DNA of 64,000 nucleotides from Amnibacterium sp. CER49 (lineage in GTDB: Bacteria > Actinomycetota > Actinomycetes > Actinomycetales > Microbacteriaceae). The translations under genes were made by a program, and so were the position numbers. Location: contig NZ_JARVWQ010000002.1 in assembly GCF_029846255.1 (NCBI RefSeq), positions 310,001 through 374,000 on the forward strand, read 5' to 3'. Shown here one piece after another: positions 40,981 through 49,280 of the stretch. The notes below the pieces were generated by a model. It did no database searches, was not told where the DNA came from, and was given only the letters and a program-made list of their open reading frames with translations. Each line of letters begins with the position of its first letter. Within the stretch, counting starts at the first letter, position 1.

Positions 40981-42606
40981 ATGTCCTCCCGAACACCCCG
41001 CCTCCTGCTCGCGCTCACCACGAGCGCCCTCCTCGTCGCGCTCGGCGCGCCCGCCGCCCACGCCGCGGCGGACGGCGGCGGTGGCGGCGACGACACGAAC
41101 CCCGTCGACTTCCTGCACAACGTCACCGGTGCCGCGGCGCCCGTCACGGGAGCCGCGCTCGGGCAGGGCGCAGCGACCAAGCCCGGGGTCCCGATCTGCA
41201 CCACGTCCGGGTCGCCGACCGCGAACGTGAACACCGACTGCGACGGCCAGAACCCGCACAACGAGACGGCGATCGCGGTGAACCCCACGAACGCGAACAA
41301 CCTGATCGGCGGCGCGAACGACTACCAGCTGCGCTCCAACCCCGGTGGTCACGTGGCCGAGTCGGTCCTGTCCCGCGCCCACGTCACGTTCGACGGCGGC
41401 CGCACGTGGAGCGAGTACCCGATCAACGCGAACTCGGCCTACCAGGCGACCGGTGACCCCTCCATCGCGTTCGACGCGACCGGCCACGCCTACTACGCCA
41501 CGCTGGGCTTCGGGTTCACCGGCGCGAAGGGCGCCACGAACCCCGACATCGTCGTGGCGAACTCCGGAGACGGCGGCCGCAACTGGACGTCCGTCCGGGT
41601 GGCATCCGGCAGCGGCAACTCCGGCAGCGTCGGCGACCTGCTCGACAAGGAGTGGATCGCGGCGTGGGGGGCAGGGAACGCGATCGTCAGCTTCGGGGAC
41701 TTCCGGCAGGCCCAGAAGGGCGCGATCGTCACAGCCCGGATCCACACGACGGTCACGCACGACTACGGCAGGACGTGGTCCGCGCCGGTCGTGGTCTCCG
41801 GGCCCCTCGACCAGGCCTTCGTGTCCGTGCCGACCGTGACGAAGGACGGGCGCGTGTTCGTCGCCTTCCTGAACACCGTCGCCTCCGACAACTACCGCGA
41901 CGACTACGTGGTCTCCGAGGTCAGCCCGGCGACAGGCGCCCTCGTCGCCGGCCCCTTCACCGTGGCGCGCACGATCGACGGCGCGACCGACTACCCCATC
42001 GCGTTCGGGCGTCAGACCTACCAGGACAGCCTGTTCCGCTCCTGGGCCGCGGGGAACATCACGAGCGACCCGACGCACCCCGGCCACCTCGCGGTCGTCT
42101 GGTCCGACATGCGCAACAGCGTGACGCCGGCACCGGCCGACCCGTACGCCGCGAGGACGAACTCCGACGTGGTCGTCAGCCAGTCGAGCGACTACGGCCG
42201 GCACTGGTCGGCGCCGACGGCGCTGGCGCGGGCGAACGACCAGTTCATGCCGTGGGGCGCCTACGACGCGTCGGGCCGGCTGCGCATCGGCGCGTTCGAC
42301 CGCTCGTACGACTCGGCGAACCACCTGTACGGCTACTCGGTGAGCACCGAGACGACGGCGGGCTCGCTCCGCTTCACCACCACCCTGGTCAGCACCGCCC
42401 TGTCCGACCCGACGAAGAACGACCGCTGGTTCGCGGCGACCGCGAACGCGGCCTTCCCGTACGCGACCACGTTCCTGGGTGACTACAGCAACATCGCGGT
42501 CACGCCGAGCGGCGTCGCGGCGTACTGGACCGACATGCGCACCAGCGCGACGTTCGGCGGTCGCACCGGCCACGGCGAGGACGCGTACTTCGGCGTCACC
42601 CGCTAG
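40981..42606 (+). CDS. Secreted BNR-repeat (sialidase/exo-alpha-glycosidase-like) protein
   Basis: This 541-residue exported beta-propeller has a signal peptide ending A-H-A-A (about residue 29). At least four Asp-box motifs are visible: F-D-G-G-R-T-W, G-D-G-G-R-N-W, H-D-Y-G-R-T-W and S-D-Y-G-R-H-W. This is the sialidase-superfamily fold. The Arg triad and Tyr/Glu pair of true sialidases cannot be confirmed by eye, so it may be a binding propeller or another glycosidase. AAGGG precedes the ATG, a good promoter lies upstream and a strong terminator follows. Confidence 0.82.
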   Translation: MSSRTPRLLLALTTSALLVALGAPAAHAAADGGGGGDDTNPVDFLHNVTGAAAPVTGAALGQGAATKPGVPICTTSGSPTANVNTDCDGQNPHNETAIAVNPTNANNLIGGANDYQLRSNPGGHVAESVLSRAHVTFDGGRTWSEYPINANSAYQATGDPSIAFDATGHAYYATLGFGFTGAKGATNPDIVVANSGDGGRNWTSVRVASGSGNSGSVGDLLDKEWIAAWGAGNAIVSFGDFRQAQKGAIVTARIHTTVTHDYGRTWSAPVVVSGPLDQAFVSVPTVTKDGRVFVAFLNTVASDNYRDDYVVSEVSPATGALVAGPFTVARTIDGATDYPIAFGRQTYQDSLFRSWAAGNITSDPTHPGHLAVVWSDMRNSVTPAPADPYAARTNSDVVVSQSSDYGRHWSAPTALARANDQFMPWGAYDASGRLRIGAFDRSYDSANHLYGYSVSTETTAGSLRFTTTLVSTALSDPTKNDRWFAATANAAFPYATTFLGDYSNIAVTPSGVAAYWTDMRTSATFGGRTGHGEDAYFGVTR

Positions 42607-42621
42607 CCGGACGATCGAGGA

Positions 42622-42651
42622 GGGGTGCCCGCGAGCGACCGCGGGCACCCC
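42622..42651. terminator. Bidirectional terminator hairpin
   Basis: GGGGTGCCCGCG pairs perfectly with CGCGGGCACCCC around a 6-base loop, between convergent genes. Confidence 0.9.
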
Positions 42652-42655
42652 TTCG

Positions 42656-43732
42656 TCATCGCGGCGTGACGAGGCGTGCGAGCACGCCCGCGACCTCGTC
42701 CGCGGTCATCGCGCAGGTCGCGTCGCCGATCGCCAGCTCGACGCGCTGCACGGCCGGGTCGGGGGTGCCGCCGGCGCCGCGGAAGGTCCAGACCCCGTCC
42801 TCCTCGGCGAGGCGGCGGATGCGCTCCTCGACGGCCTCGGCCGGCGCCTCGAGCAGGAGATGCAGCATGGGGGTCTGCGGCGGGTCCGGCACGACACGGA
42901 TCCCCGGCACCGGCCGTACGGCGTCGGCGATCGCCCGCGCCTGCTCGAGGTAGCGCGGCATGCGCGGCAGCCGCTCGCGCAGCAGGCCGAGGGCCGACGC
43001 CGCCGCGGGCCACAGCCCGTACAGGGTGCCGCCGAGCCGCCGCCGCCACTCGCGCACCTCCGCGACGACGTCCTCCTCGCCGGCCACGCAGCACCCGGCC
43101 AGCGCGCCGATGCCCTTGTAGAACGACACGTAGACCGAGTCGAAGAGCGCGGCGATCTCGGCCGGTGGCCGCTCGTAGCCGGCCGACGACTCCCAGAGGC
43201 GGGCGCCGTCGAGGTGCGCCGCCGCGCCCCGCGACCTCGCCCAGCCCACCTGCGCCTCGAGCGCGTCGAACGGCGGCTGCTCGCCGCCGAGATCGCGCTG
43301 CGGCAGCTCGATCAGCAGCGCCGCGGGCGGTTCGGCGACGGCCTCGAGATCCGCGAGCGCGATCAGCCGGTGCGCCTCGCCGACCGGGCGGCCGATCAGG
43401 CCGTGCAGCCGCTCGAGCGCCTGCTCCTCGTGGCGGGCGAGGTGGCACATCGGGTGGTACAGCACGGTGCGCCGCGCTCGCCGGTCGGCGTGCACGCGCA
43501 GCACCGCCTGCTGCGCCATGATCCCGCTCGGCAGGAACACCGCGGCGGGCTTGCCGAGCAGCGCGGCCACCTCCGCCTCGAGCTCCGCGACGACGCCGCC
43601 GTCGCCGTAGGTGTCGACGGCGGTGTCGGGCGCGATCCCGGCGAGCAGCGACGCGGCACGGACGGGGCCGTGCCCGTTCACGAAGCGGGTGCAGCGGTCG
43701 CGGAGGGCGTCGGCTTCGGCGGCGTCGAGCAT
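42656..43732 (-). CDS. Threonine aldolase / beta-eliminating lyase family PLP enzyme
   Basis: This 358-residue fold-type I PLP enzyme is of the low-specificity L-threonine aldolase type, which splits L-threonine or allo-threonine to glycine and acetaldehyde. It shows Y-G-D-G-G-V-V-A-E-L-E near the N-terminus, F-L-P-S-G-I-M-A-Q-Q, A-H-L-D-G-A-R-L-W holding the PLP-interacting Asp, and the PLP lysine in S-F-Y-K-G-I-G-A. It could also be a related beta-eliminating lyase. It has no ribosome-binding site, and CAGACT lies 7 bases before ATG 43732. It is divergent from the Eis-like gene across only 30 bases. Confidence 0.88.
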   Translation of the reverse strand: MLDAAEADALRDRCTRFVNGHGPVRAASLLAGIAPDTAVDTYGDGGVVAELEAEVAALLGKPAAVFLPSGIMAQQAVLRVHADRRARRTVLYHPMCHLARHEEQALERLHGLIGRPVGEAHRLIALADLEAVAEPPAALLIELPQRDLGGEQPPFDALEAQVGWARSRGAAAHLDGARLWESSAGYERPPAEIAALFDSVYVSFYKGIGALAGCCVAGEEDVVAEVREWRRRLGGTLYGLWPAAASALGLLRERLPRMPRYLEQARAIADAVRPVPGIRVVPDPPQTPMLHLLLEAPAEAVEERIRRLAEEDGVWTFRGAGGTPDPAVQRVELAIGDATCAMTADEVAGVLARLVTPR

Positions 43733-43739
43733 GCGCCTC

Positions 43740-43756
43740 AGTCTGGCCCGTAGCCT
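43740..43756. promoter_or_regulatory. Face-to-face -10 boxes of two divergent leaderless genes
   Basis: TAGCCT on the plus strand (43751-43756) lies 6 bases before GTG 43763. CAGACT on the minus strand (43740-43745) lies 7 bases before ATG 43732. The two promoters must overlap, each with its -35 region inside the other's transcript. Confidence 0.5.
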
Positions 43757-43762
43757 CGGGGA

Positions 43763-45073
43763 GTGAGCGACCCCCTGCTGTCCCTGCCGCCGGACCCCGA
43801 GGCGTCCGCCGCCCTCGCCGCGCAGGGCCTCCGGCTCGAGCTCGTGGACCCCGGCGACGCGCCCGCTGTCCGTTCCTGGCTCGAGGCCGACGCCCGCGGC
43901 TTCACCGACCCGGCGCCGACCGACGAGTCCGTCGCCGAGCAGTACGAGGACCGCCGCCTGCGCCGCACCCTCGCGGTCGTCGACGACGACGCGCCGGAGC
44001 CCGTGGTCGGCACGATCGGCGTGTTCCCGGCCGAGCTGACCGCGCCCGGCCCCGCTCCGGTCGGCGCGTGGGCGATCACGTCGGTGAGCGTCGCGGCGAC
44101 CCACCGCCGCCGCGGCATCGCCCGGCAGCTGCTCGAGGCGGAGCTGCGCACCGCCGTGCGGGCCGGTCTGCCGCTCGCGATCCTCACGGTCTCCGAGGCC
44201 ACGATCTACAGCCGCTACGGCTTCGGGCCTGCGGTCCGCGTGGCCGCCCTCACGATCCGCACGAAGCGGATCCGCTGGACCGGGCCTGCACCAGCCGGCC
44301 GCGTCCGGTACGTCGGCCGTGACGCGCTGCTCGCCGACGTCCCCGGGATCTTCGATGCGGCGAGGCGTCGCACCCCGGGCGAGCTCGACCTCGGCGGCCT
44401 GCTCCTCACCGGGCTGCTCGGCCGGCCCTCGGAGGGCGACCGGACGCGGGAACGCCGCTTCGTGCGCTACGACGACGAGGCCGGGGCGCCGCAGGGCTAC
44501 TGCTCGTACCGCATCGAGCCGAACCTCGACGACTTCGCCGACGGCACCCTGCACGTGATCCACCTCGTCGCCGCGACCGACGACGCGTACGCGGCGCTGT
44601 GGCGCTTCCTGCTCGAGCACGACCTCGTGGGTCGCATCGAGGCGCGGCTGCGCAGCGTCGACGAGCCGCTGCGCTGGATGGTGTCGGACCAGCGCGCGAT
44701 CCGCCAGACCGAGCAGGACCACCTCTGGGTACGCGTGCTCGACGTCCCGGGCGCGCTCGGCGCCCGGGGGTACGCGGCGACCGGACGCCTGGCGCTCGAC
44801 GTCGACGACCCCGACGGGTACGCGGCCGGACGGTGGCTGCTCGAGGTGGGGGAGGACCGCACCGGGAGGGCCCGGCAGATCGCTGCGGTGCCGGACGGGG
44901 TGCCGTCGCTGGCGCTCGACGCGCCGGCGCTCGGCTCGCTGCTGCTCGGCGGTGTGCCGGTCGACACCCTCACGCGCGCCGGCGTGGTGCGGGAGGGGCG
45001 GCCGGGCGACGCCGCACGCGCCGACGTGCTGCTCCGATCGCCGCGGACCCCCGTGCTCGGCGAGTGGTTCTAG
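43763..45073 (+). CDS. Eis-like GNAT acetyltransferase (GNAT-GNAT-SCP2 layout)
   Basis: This 436-residue protein matches the Eis family, which acetylates amines such as aminoglycosides or lysine side chains. The acetyl-CoA loop T-H-R-R-R-G-I-A is at about residues 113-120, and the catalytic Tyr is in I-Y-S-R-Y-G-F-G-P-A. A second degenerate GNAT domain and an SCP2-like C-terminal domain follow. The chain ends in Phe (G-E-W-F), as in Eis, where the terminal carboxylate acts as catalytic base. The start is GTG 43763, 6 bases after TAGCCT. It converges on a kinase gene with a 7-base gap. Confidence 0.9.
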   Translation: MSDPLLSLPPDPEASAALAAQGLRLELVDPGDAPAVRSWLEADARGFTDPAPTDESVAEQYEDRRLRRTLAVVDDDAPEPVVGTIGVFPAELTAPGPAPVGAWAITSVSVAATHRRRGIARQLLEAELRTAVRAGLPLAILTVSEATIYSRYGFGPAVRVAALTIRTKRIRWTGPAPAGRVRYVGRDALLADVPGIFDAARRRTPGELDLGGLLLTGLLGRPSEGDRTRERRFVRYDDEAGAPQGYCSYRIEPNLDDFADGTLHVIHLVAATDDAYAALWRFLLEHDLVGRIEARLRSVDEPLRWMVSDQRAIRQTEQDHLWVRVLDVPGALGARGYAATGRLALDVDDPDGYAAGRWLLEVGEDRTGRARQIAAVPDGVPSLALDAPALGSLLLGGVPVDTLTRAGVVREGRPGDAARADVLLRSPRTPVLGEWF

Positions 45074-45080
45074 CGCGCCG

Positions 45081-46781
45081 TCACTGAGGGGCCGACGCCG
45101 ACGGGGTCGCGCCGCCCGAGCCGTGCGGCCCCGGGCCGGGCTGCACGCCGCCGGGCACCCGCTTCTTGCCGGGCTTCGTAGGTGTGGGTGTGGGCGTCGG
45201 GGTGGGCGTCGCGGTCGGCGTGGGCGTGGGCGTCGGGGTGGGCGTGGGGGTTGGTGTCGGCGTGGGTGTGGGCGTCGGGGTGGCCGTCGCGGTCGGCGTG
45301 GGCGTCGGCGTCGCTGTGCGCGTCGGGCTGCTCGTCGGGCTGCTCGTCGGCGACGTGGACGGGGAGGACGACGTCGTGGTCGTGGAGGCCACCGGTGCGG
45401 GCGGCGCGGCCGCGGCGGGGCTCGACGGGGCTCGACTCGGCGCCCGTCGGGGTGCGCTCGCCGTCGGCGCTGCGCTGGTCGGGAGCGCGGACGGCGAGAC
45501 GGTCCCGGGCCCGGCGGTGGCGCCGGACCCGGCCGGGACGGTGCCGCCCGCGGTGGCCGGGCTCGTGACCGGCAGCACCGCGAGCGGGTTCTGCAGGGCC
45601 GAGGCGGAGACGATGAGCCCCACTGACGCGACCACGGCGACCGAGAGGGCGCCGATGCCGGCGGCGACGAGCGGTGAGCGCCGGTGCGGCTCGGAGGCCT
45701 CGTCGCTGCGCGACCGGTCGCCGGCGATCAGCGCGGCGAAGGCGCCGTCGTCGGCGGTGGCCGGGGCACCGTCGAACATCGCCGCGGCGGCGGGCAGCGC
45801 GGCGGCCGCGGCGGGCGCGGGAGCGAGCGGCGGCACGGGCAGCAGCGGCACCGGCGCGGTGTCCGTGGACTCGCCGCCGGTCATCCCGCCCGCGAGCTCG
45901 CCGTGCAGCGCCTCCGCGACCTCCGCGGCGCTCGGCCGGGCAGCCGGATCCGTCGCGGTCATCCGCGCGAGCAGCGCGGCGAGCCCGGGGGAGGCGTGCA
46001 GCGGCAGCGGCGGTGGTCCGGACAGCCGCGCGACGGCGGCCTCGGCGGCGGCACCCGGGAAGGCGCGGGCGCCGCTCACCACCTCCGCCAGCACGAGGCC
46101 CAGCGAGTAGACGTCGCTCGCGGGCCCGGCGCTCTCGCCCCGCACCTGCTCGGGGCTCAGGTATGCCGCGGTCCCCACGATCGAGTCGGCGGTCGTGATC
46201 CGCGACGGGTCGATCGCGCGCGCGATGCCGAAGTCGGTGAGCTTCGCGGTGATGCCGGTGCGCTCGATCTCGTCGTCGGACAGCACCAGGATGTTCGCGG
46301 GCTTCACGTCGCGGTGCACGACGTCCCGCGCGTGCAGGATCGCGAGGGCGCCGGCGATGTCGGCGGCGATGCGCCGACCGAGGTCGGGCTTGAGCGGCCC
46401 CCGCTGCAGCAGCGAGCCGAGGTCCCGCCCGTCGACGAGCTCCATGACGAGGTACCGCATCGGCGAGCCGACCGGGGACGCGTCGAGCACCGACACGACC
46501 GACGGGTGGTCGACCCCAGCGAGCAGCCGGGTCTCGCGAGTGGTGCGCTGGGGGTCGACCGCCTCGGCGAGGTCGGCGCGGAACACCTTGACGGCGACGG
46601 CGCGGCCGAGCCTCAGATCGGTCGCCTCGAACACCCGCGCCATGCCGCCGGTGCCGATCTCGTCGCCGAGGCGGTAGCGGCCGCCGAGCACGACGCCCGG
46701 GGCGGGTCGCTCCGCACGTCGGTCGGTGCCGCGGCGGTGCGCGCGGTGCTGCGCGCCGGACTGGTCCGGATCGGTCGTCAT
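45081..46781 (-). CDS. Receptor-type Ser/Thr protein kinase with Thr-Pro repeat tail
   Basis: This 566-residue membrane kinase has a eukaryotic-type catalytic domain at about residues 35-300: G-T-G-G-M-A-R-V-F, V-A-V-K-V, H-R-D-V-K-P-A-N, D-F-G-I-A and S-P-E-Q. A Pro/Ala linker leads to one transmembrane helix at about residues 365-392. The outer part is disordered: a Ser/Thr/Pro stretch, then about 25 Thr-Pro dipeptides, then a basic end (K-P-G-K-K-R). There are no PASTA domains. The Thr-Pro tail may span the cell wall or be mannosylated. GGGAGGGGG precedes the ATG. Confidence 0.92.
   Translation of the reverse strand: MTTDPDQSGAQHRAHRRGTDRRAERPAPGVVLGGRYRLGDEIGTGGMARVFEATDLRLGRAVAVKVFRADLAEAVDPQRTTRETRLLAGVDHPSVVSVLDASPVGSPMRYLVMELVDGRDLGSLLQRGPLKPDLGRRIAADIAGALAILHARDVVHRDVKPANILVLSDDEIERTGITAKLTDFGIARAIDPSRITTADSIVGTAAYLSPEQVRGESAGPASDVYSLGLVLAEVVSGARAFPGAAAEAAVARLSGPPPLPLHASPGLAALLARMTATDPAARPSAAEVAEALHGELAGGMTGGESTDTAPVPLLPVPPLAPAPAAAAALPAAAAMFDGAPATADDGAFAALIAGDRSRSDEASEPHRRSPLVAAGIGALSVAVVASVGLIVSASALQNPLAVLPVTSPATAGGTVPAGSGATAGPGTVSPSALPTSAAPTASAPRRAPSRAPSSPAAAAPPAPVASTTTTSSSPSTSPTSSPTSSPTRTATPTPTPTATATPTPTPTPTPTPTPTPTPTPTPTATPTPTPTPTPTKPGKKRVPGGVQPGPGPHGSGGATPSASAPQ
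45184..45305. repeat. GC-rich tandem repeat encoding the Thr-Pro tail
   Basis: The coding strand is an imperfect 6-base repeat of Thr-Pro codons. A block of about 44 bases at 45184-45227 recurs at 45262-45305 with one mismatch, which shows a segmental duplication on top of the short repeat. Length variation between strains is likely. Confidence 0.8.
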
Positions 46782-46947
46782 CAGGTCCCCCTCCCGCTGC
46801 TCCGGTCCACCGGCTGCCGAACGCCGAGCCCGGCATCGGATCTCTGGGCGACGCGTGACGCAGCGGGGAGGGAGCGGCGCCGGGGGACGGCCGCCATCCT
46901 CGCCGTGCGGGACGGCGTGCGCCAGCCCCCGAATCCCACCGCTGTCA

Positions 46948-48177
46948 TCACGCGCCGATCGGGGGTACCGTGCGCGGCCGGACGAGCACCCACAGCGCGG
47001 CGACCGCGACCGCGGCCGTGCAGGTCATGACGATCCCCATCGGCCGTGCGGAGGCGATGCCGAGCAGGCCGACGAGCGGCGAGAGCAGCCCCGCGAAACC
47101 GAAGTTCACCGCCCCGAGCAGGCTCGCGGCGGTGCCCGCCTCCTCGCCGTGGTGCGCGAGCCCGAGCACCGAGACGCAGGGGAACGCGAAGCCGCAGGCG
47201 GCGACGAAGCACCAGAGCGGCACGAGCACGGCCGGCAGCGGCGCACCCGCGCCGCCGACGAGGAGGATCGTCCCGCCGCTCAGCAGCTGCACGGCCGTCG
47301 TCACGACGAGCACCCACTGCGGACCCGTGCGGCGCATCAGCCGGGCGGAGAGCTGCGAGCCCACGATGATCCCGACCGAGTTGGTCGCGAAGAGCAGCCC
47401 GAAGAGCTGCGGCGTGAGGCCGTACACCTCCTGGAAGAGGAACGACGAGGTCGACAGGTAGGCGAAGAGGCCGCTGAACTGCATGCCCCCGAGCAGCGCC
47501 GCACCGACGAACACCCGGTCGGTGAGCACGGCGCGGTAGCGGCGTCCGATCGTGTCGTGCCCGGCGGAGCCGCGCGTCGACGCGGGCCGGGTCTCGCCGA
47601 TGCGGGCCGCGGCGAGCGCGAGGGCGGCCGCGCCGTAGACCGCCAGGCTCACGAAGAGGCCTCGCCAGTCGAGCACGCGGAGCAGCTGCGAGCCGATGAG
47701 CGGCGCGACCACCGGCGCCGCTCCCGAGACGAGCCCCATGCGGGCGAGCATCTTCACGAGCGCCCGGCCGGCGAACAGGTCGCGCACGGTCGCCTGTGCG
47801 ACGACCCCGCCGCCCGCGGCGCCCGCGCCCTGCAGCACGCGGAGCACCGCGAGCACCGTCACGGTCGGGGCCACCGCGGCGAGCAGGCACGAGGTCACGT
47901 GCAGCGCCGCCATGACGAGCAGCGGCACCCGCCGGCCGACCCGGTCGCTCCAGGGCCCGACGAGCAGCTGGCCGACCGCGAAGCCGAGGATCGTGCCCGA
48001 GAGCGTCAGCTGCACGGCGACGTCGCTCACCTGGAACGAGCGCCGCACCGACGGGAACGCGGGCAGGTACAGGTCGATCGTGAACGGGCCGAGCGCGACG
48101 AGCAGCCCGAGGATCACGATCGTGGCGGTGCGGCGCCGCGAGGGCATGGCCTCGCCGGGGGACGCGGCACCGGTCAC
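46948..48177 (-). CDS. MFS multidrug exporter, Bcr/CflA family
   Basis: This 409-residue, 12-helix transporter has motif A as G-P-W-S-D-R-V-G-R-R-V after helix 2, the Bcr/CflA marker T-I-D-L-Y-L-P-A-F-P in helix 1, and a W-R-G-L-F segment before helix 6. It exports drugs or small metabolites by proton antiport. The GTG at 48177 follows GAGGAG. It lies between a kinase and ApbE on the same strand, with more than 100 bases on either side. Confidence 0.92.
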   Translation of the reverse strand: MTGAASPGEAMPSRRRTATIVILGLLVALGPFTIDLYLPAFPSVRRSFQVSDVAVQLTLSGTILGFAVGQLLVGPWSDRVGRRVPLLVMAALHVTSCLLAAVAPTVTVLAVLRVLQGAGAAGGGVVAQATVRDLFAGRALVKMLARMGLVSGAAPVVAPLIGSQLLRVLDWRGLFVSLAVYGAAALALAAARIGETRPASTRGSAGHDTIGRRYRAVLTDRVFVGAALLGGMQFSGLFAYLSTSSFLFQEVYGLTPQLFGLLFATNSVGIIVGSQLSARLMRRTGPQWVLVVTTAVQLLSGGTILLVGGAGAPLPAVLVPLWCFVAACGFAFPCVSVLGLAHHGEEAGTAASLLGAVNFGFAGLLSPLVGLLGIASARPMGIVMTCTAAVAVAALWVLVRPRTVPPIGA

Positions 48178-48289
48178 TTCGGGCTCCTCGGGCGGACGGT
48201 GACGCAGCGGCGCACCGGGGGAGGGCTGCCGGAGCGCAACGCGAGGGAACCGGCGGACGCCTCGAGCCTAGAGGTCCATCCGTCGCCGC

Positions 48290-49114
48290 CTAGCGGACGC
48301 CGGGCAGCGGCGGCGCCGCGGGCAGGGCGCGGATCGGCACGGGGGACCCCGTGGGGAAGCCCGCGGTGCGGACCGTGCGGCCGTCGAGGGTGATGACGAG
48401 GGCCTCGAGCCCGGGCTGCGCCGCGAGCCAGGCCGCCGCGTCGTCGCCGAGGGCGAACGCGGCCGTGGACCAGGCGTCCGCGGTGGCGAGGTCCGTGGCG
48501 CAGACCGTCACCGAGGCGGGTCCGGTGGCTGCGAGCCCGGTGCGGGGGTCGCGCAGGTGGGCGCCGCGCTCGTAGGTGCCGGACGTCGCGACGGCGAGAT
48601 CGGTGCCCTCGACGAGCGTCGCGAGCGCGCCGCGCTCGAAGGGGTGCTGGATGCCCACCCGCCAGCGGGCGCCCGGGCCGGGACGGCCTCGGGTGAGCAC
48701 GTCGCCGCCCGCGTTCAGGCTGAAGTCCGTCACTCCGTGCTCGGCGAGCAGCAGTGCGGCACGGTCGACCGACCAGCCTTTCACGCAGGCGGACGGGTCG
48801 AACCAGCCGTCCGCGGGGGTCGCGTCGAAGAGGCCGCCCGTCGCGCGTGCGAGTGCTTGGCACGCGGCGATCACCGCCCGGAGGTCGGGGCTCGGCTCGG
48901 CGACCTCGCCCCGTGAGAACCGCCGCACCTCGCTGTCCTCCCGGTAGGTGCTGAAGCGGGCGTCGACCTCCTCGAACCAGCGTCGCGCCGCGGCGACGGC
49001 GCCGGCGTGGTCGCCGCCACCGCGCAGGTCGTACGACACGACGGTGCCCATGACGTGCTGCACCGCTCTCGTGGGCTCGGGCCCGCTCGTCCCGGGGCGC
49101 ACCGACTCGATCAC
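48290..49114 (-). CDS. apbE: FAD:protein FMN transferase (ApbE)
   Basis: This 274-residue protein matches ApbE, which moves FMN from FAD to a threonine of extracytoplasmic flavoproteins. It has the conserved V-M-G-T-V-V-S-Y start, W-F-E-E-V-D-A-R-F-S-T-Y, K-G-W-S-V-D-R-A, N-A-G-G-D-V and T-S-G-T-Y-E-R-G segments. It lacks an obvious lipoprotein signal, and many actinobacterial ApbE proteins are also unsignalled. No target flavoprotein is adjacent. The GTG at 49114 lies exactly 6 bases after TATCGT with no ribosome-binding site. Confidence 0.92.
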   Translation of the reverse strand: MIESVRPGTSGPEPTRAVQHVMGTVVSYDLRGGGDHAGAVAAARRWFEEVDARFSTYREDSEVRRFSRGEVAEPSPDLRAVIAACQALARATGGLFDATPADGWFDPSACVKGWSVDRAALLLAEHGVTDFSLNAGGDVLTRGRPGPGARWRVGIQHPFERGALATLVEGTDLAVATSGTYERGAHLRDPRTGLAATGPASVTVCATDLATADAWSTAAFALGDDAAAWLAAQPGLEALVITLDGRTVRTAGFPTGSPVPIRALPAAPPLPGVR

Positions 49115-49120
49115 GGCCTG

Positions 49121-49126
49121 ACGATA
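49121..49126 (-). promoter_or_regulatory. Leaderless-type -10 box (TATCGT) for apbE
   Basis: TATCGT ends 6 bases before GTG 49114. Confidence 0.5.
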
Positions 49127-49280
49127 CGAACCGCAGCGGCCTCGGTCCTCGGCACCGTCCATGAGCCCGCCATGAGGCGTGCGGCGACCCCTGGTGGGCG
49201 CCGATCGGCCTGTCACGGCGGTGCGGCGACGCCCGGATGGTTCAGTGGTCCGACGCCGGGAACGGCAGGAAGGACTCTCG

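Noticed and set aside
45184-45305. Repeats considered as a CRISPR array
   Set aside because: There are no spacers of constant length and no unique intervening sequence. The repeats are in-frame codons.
45166-46110. Plus-strand frame beginning with a long Val-Gly repeat, resembling an elastin-like protein
   Set aside because: It is the complement of the Thr-Pro codons of the kinase tail. The kinase frame has all catalytic motifs and a proper start.
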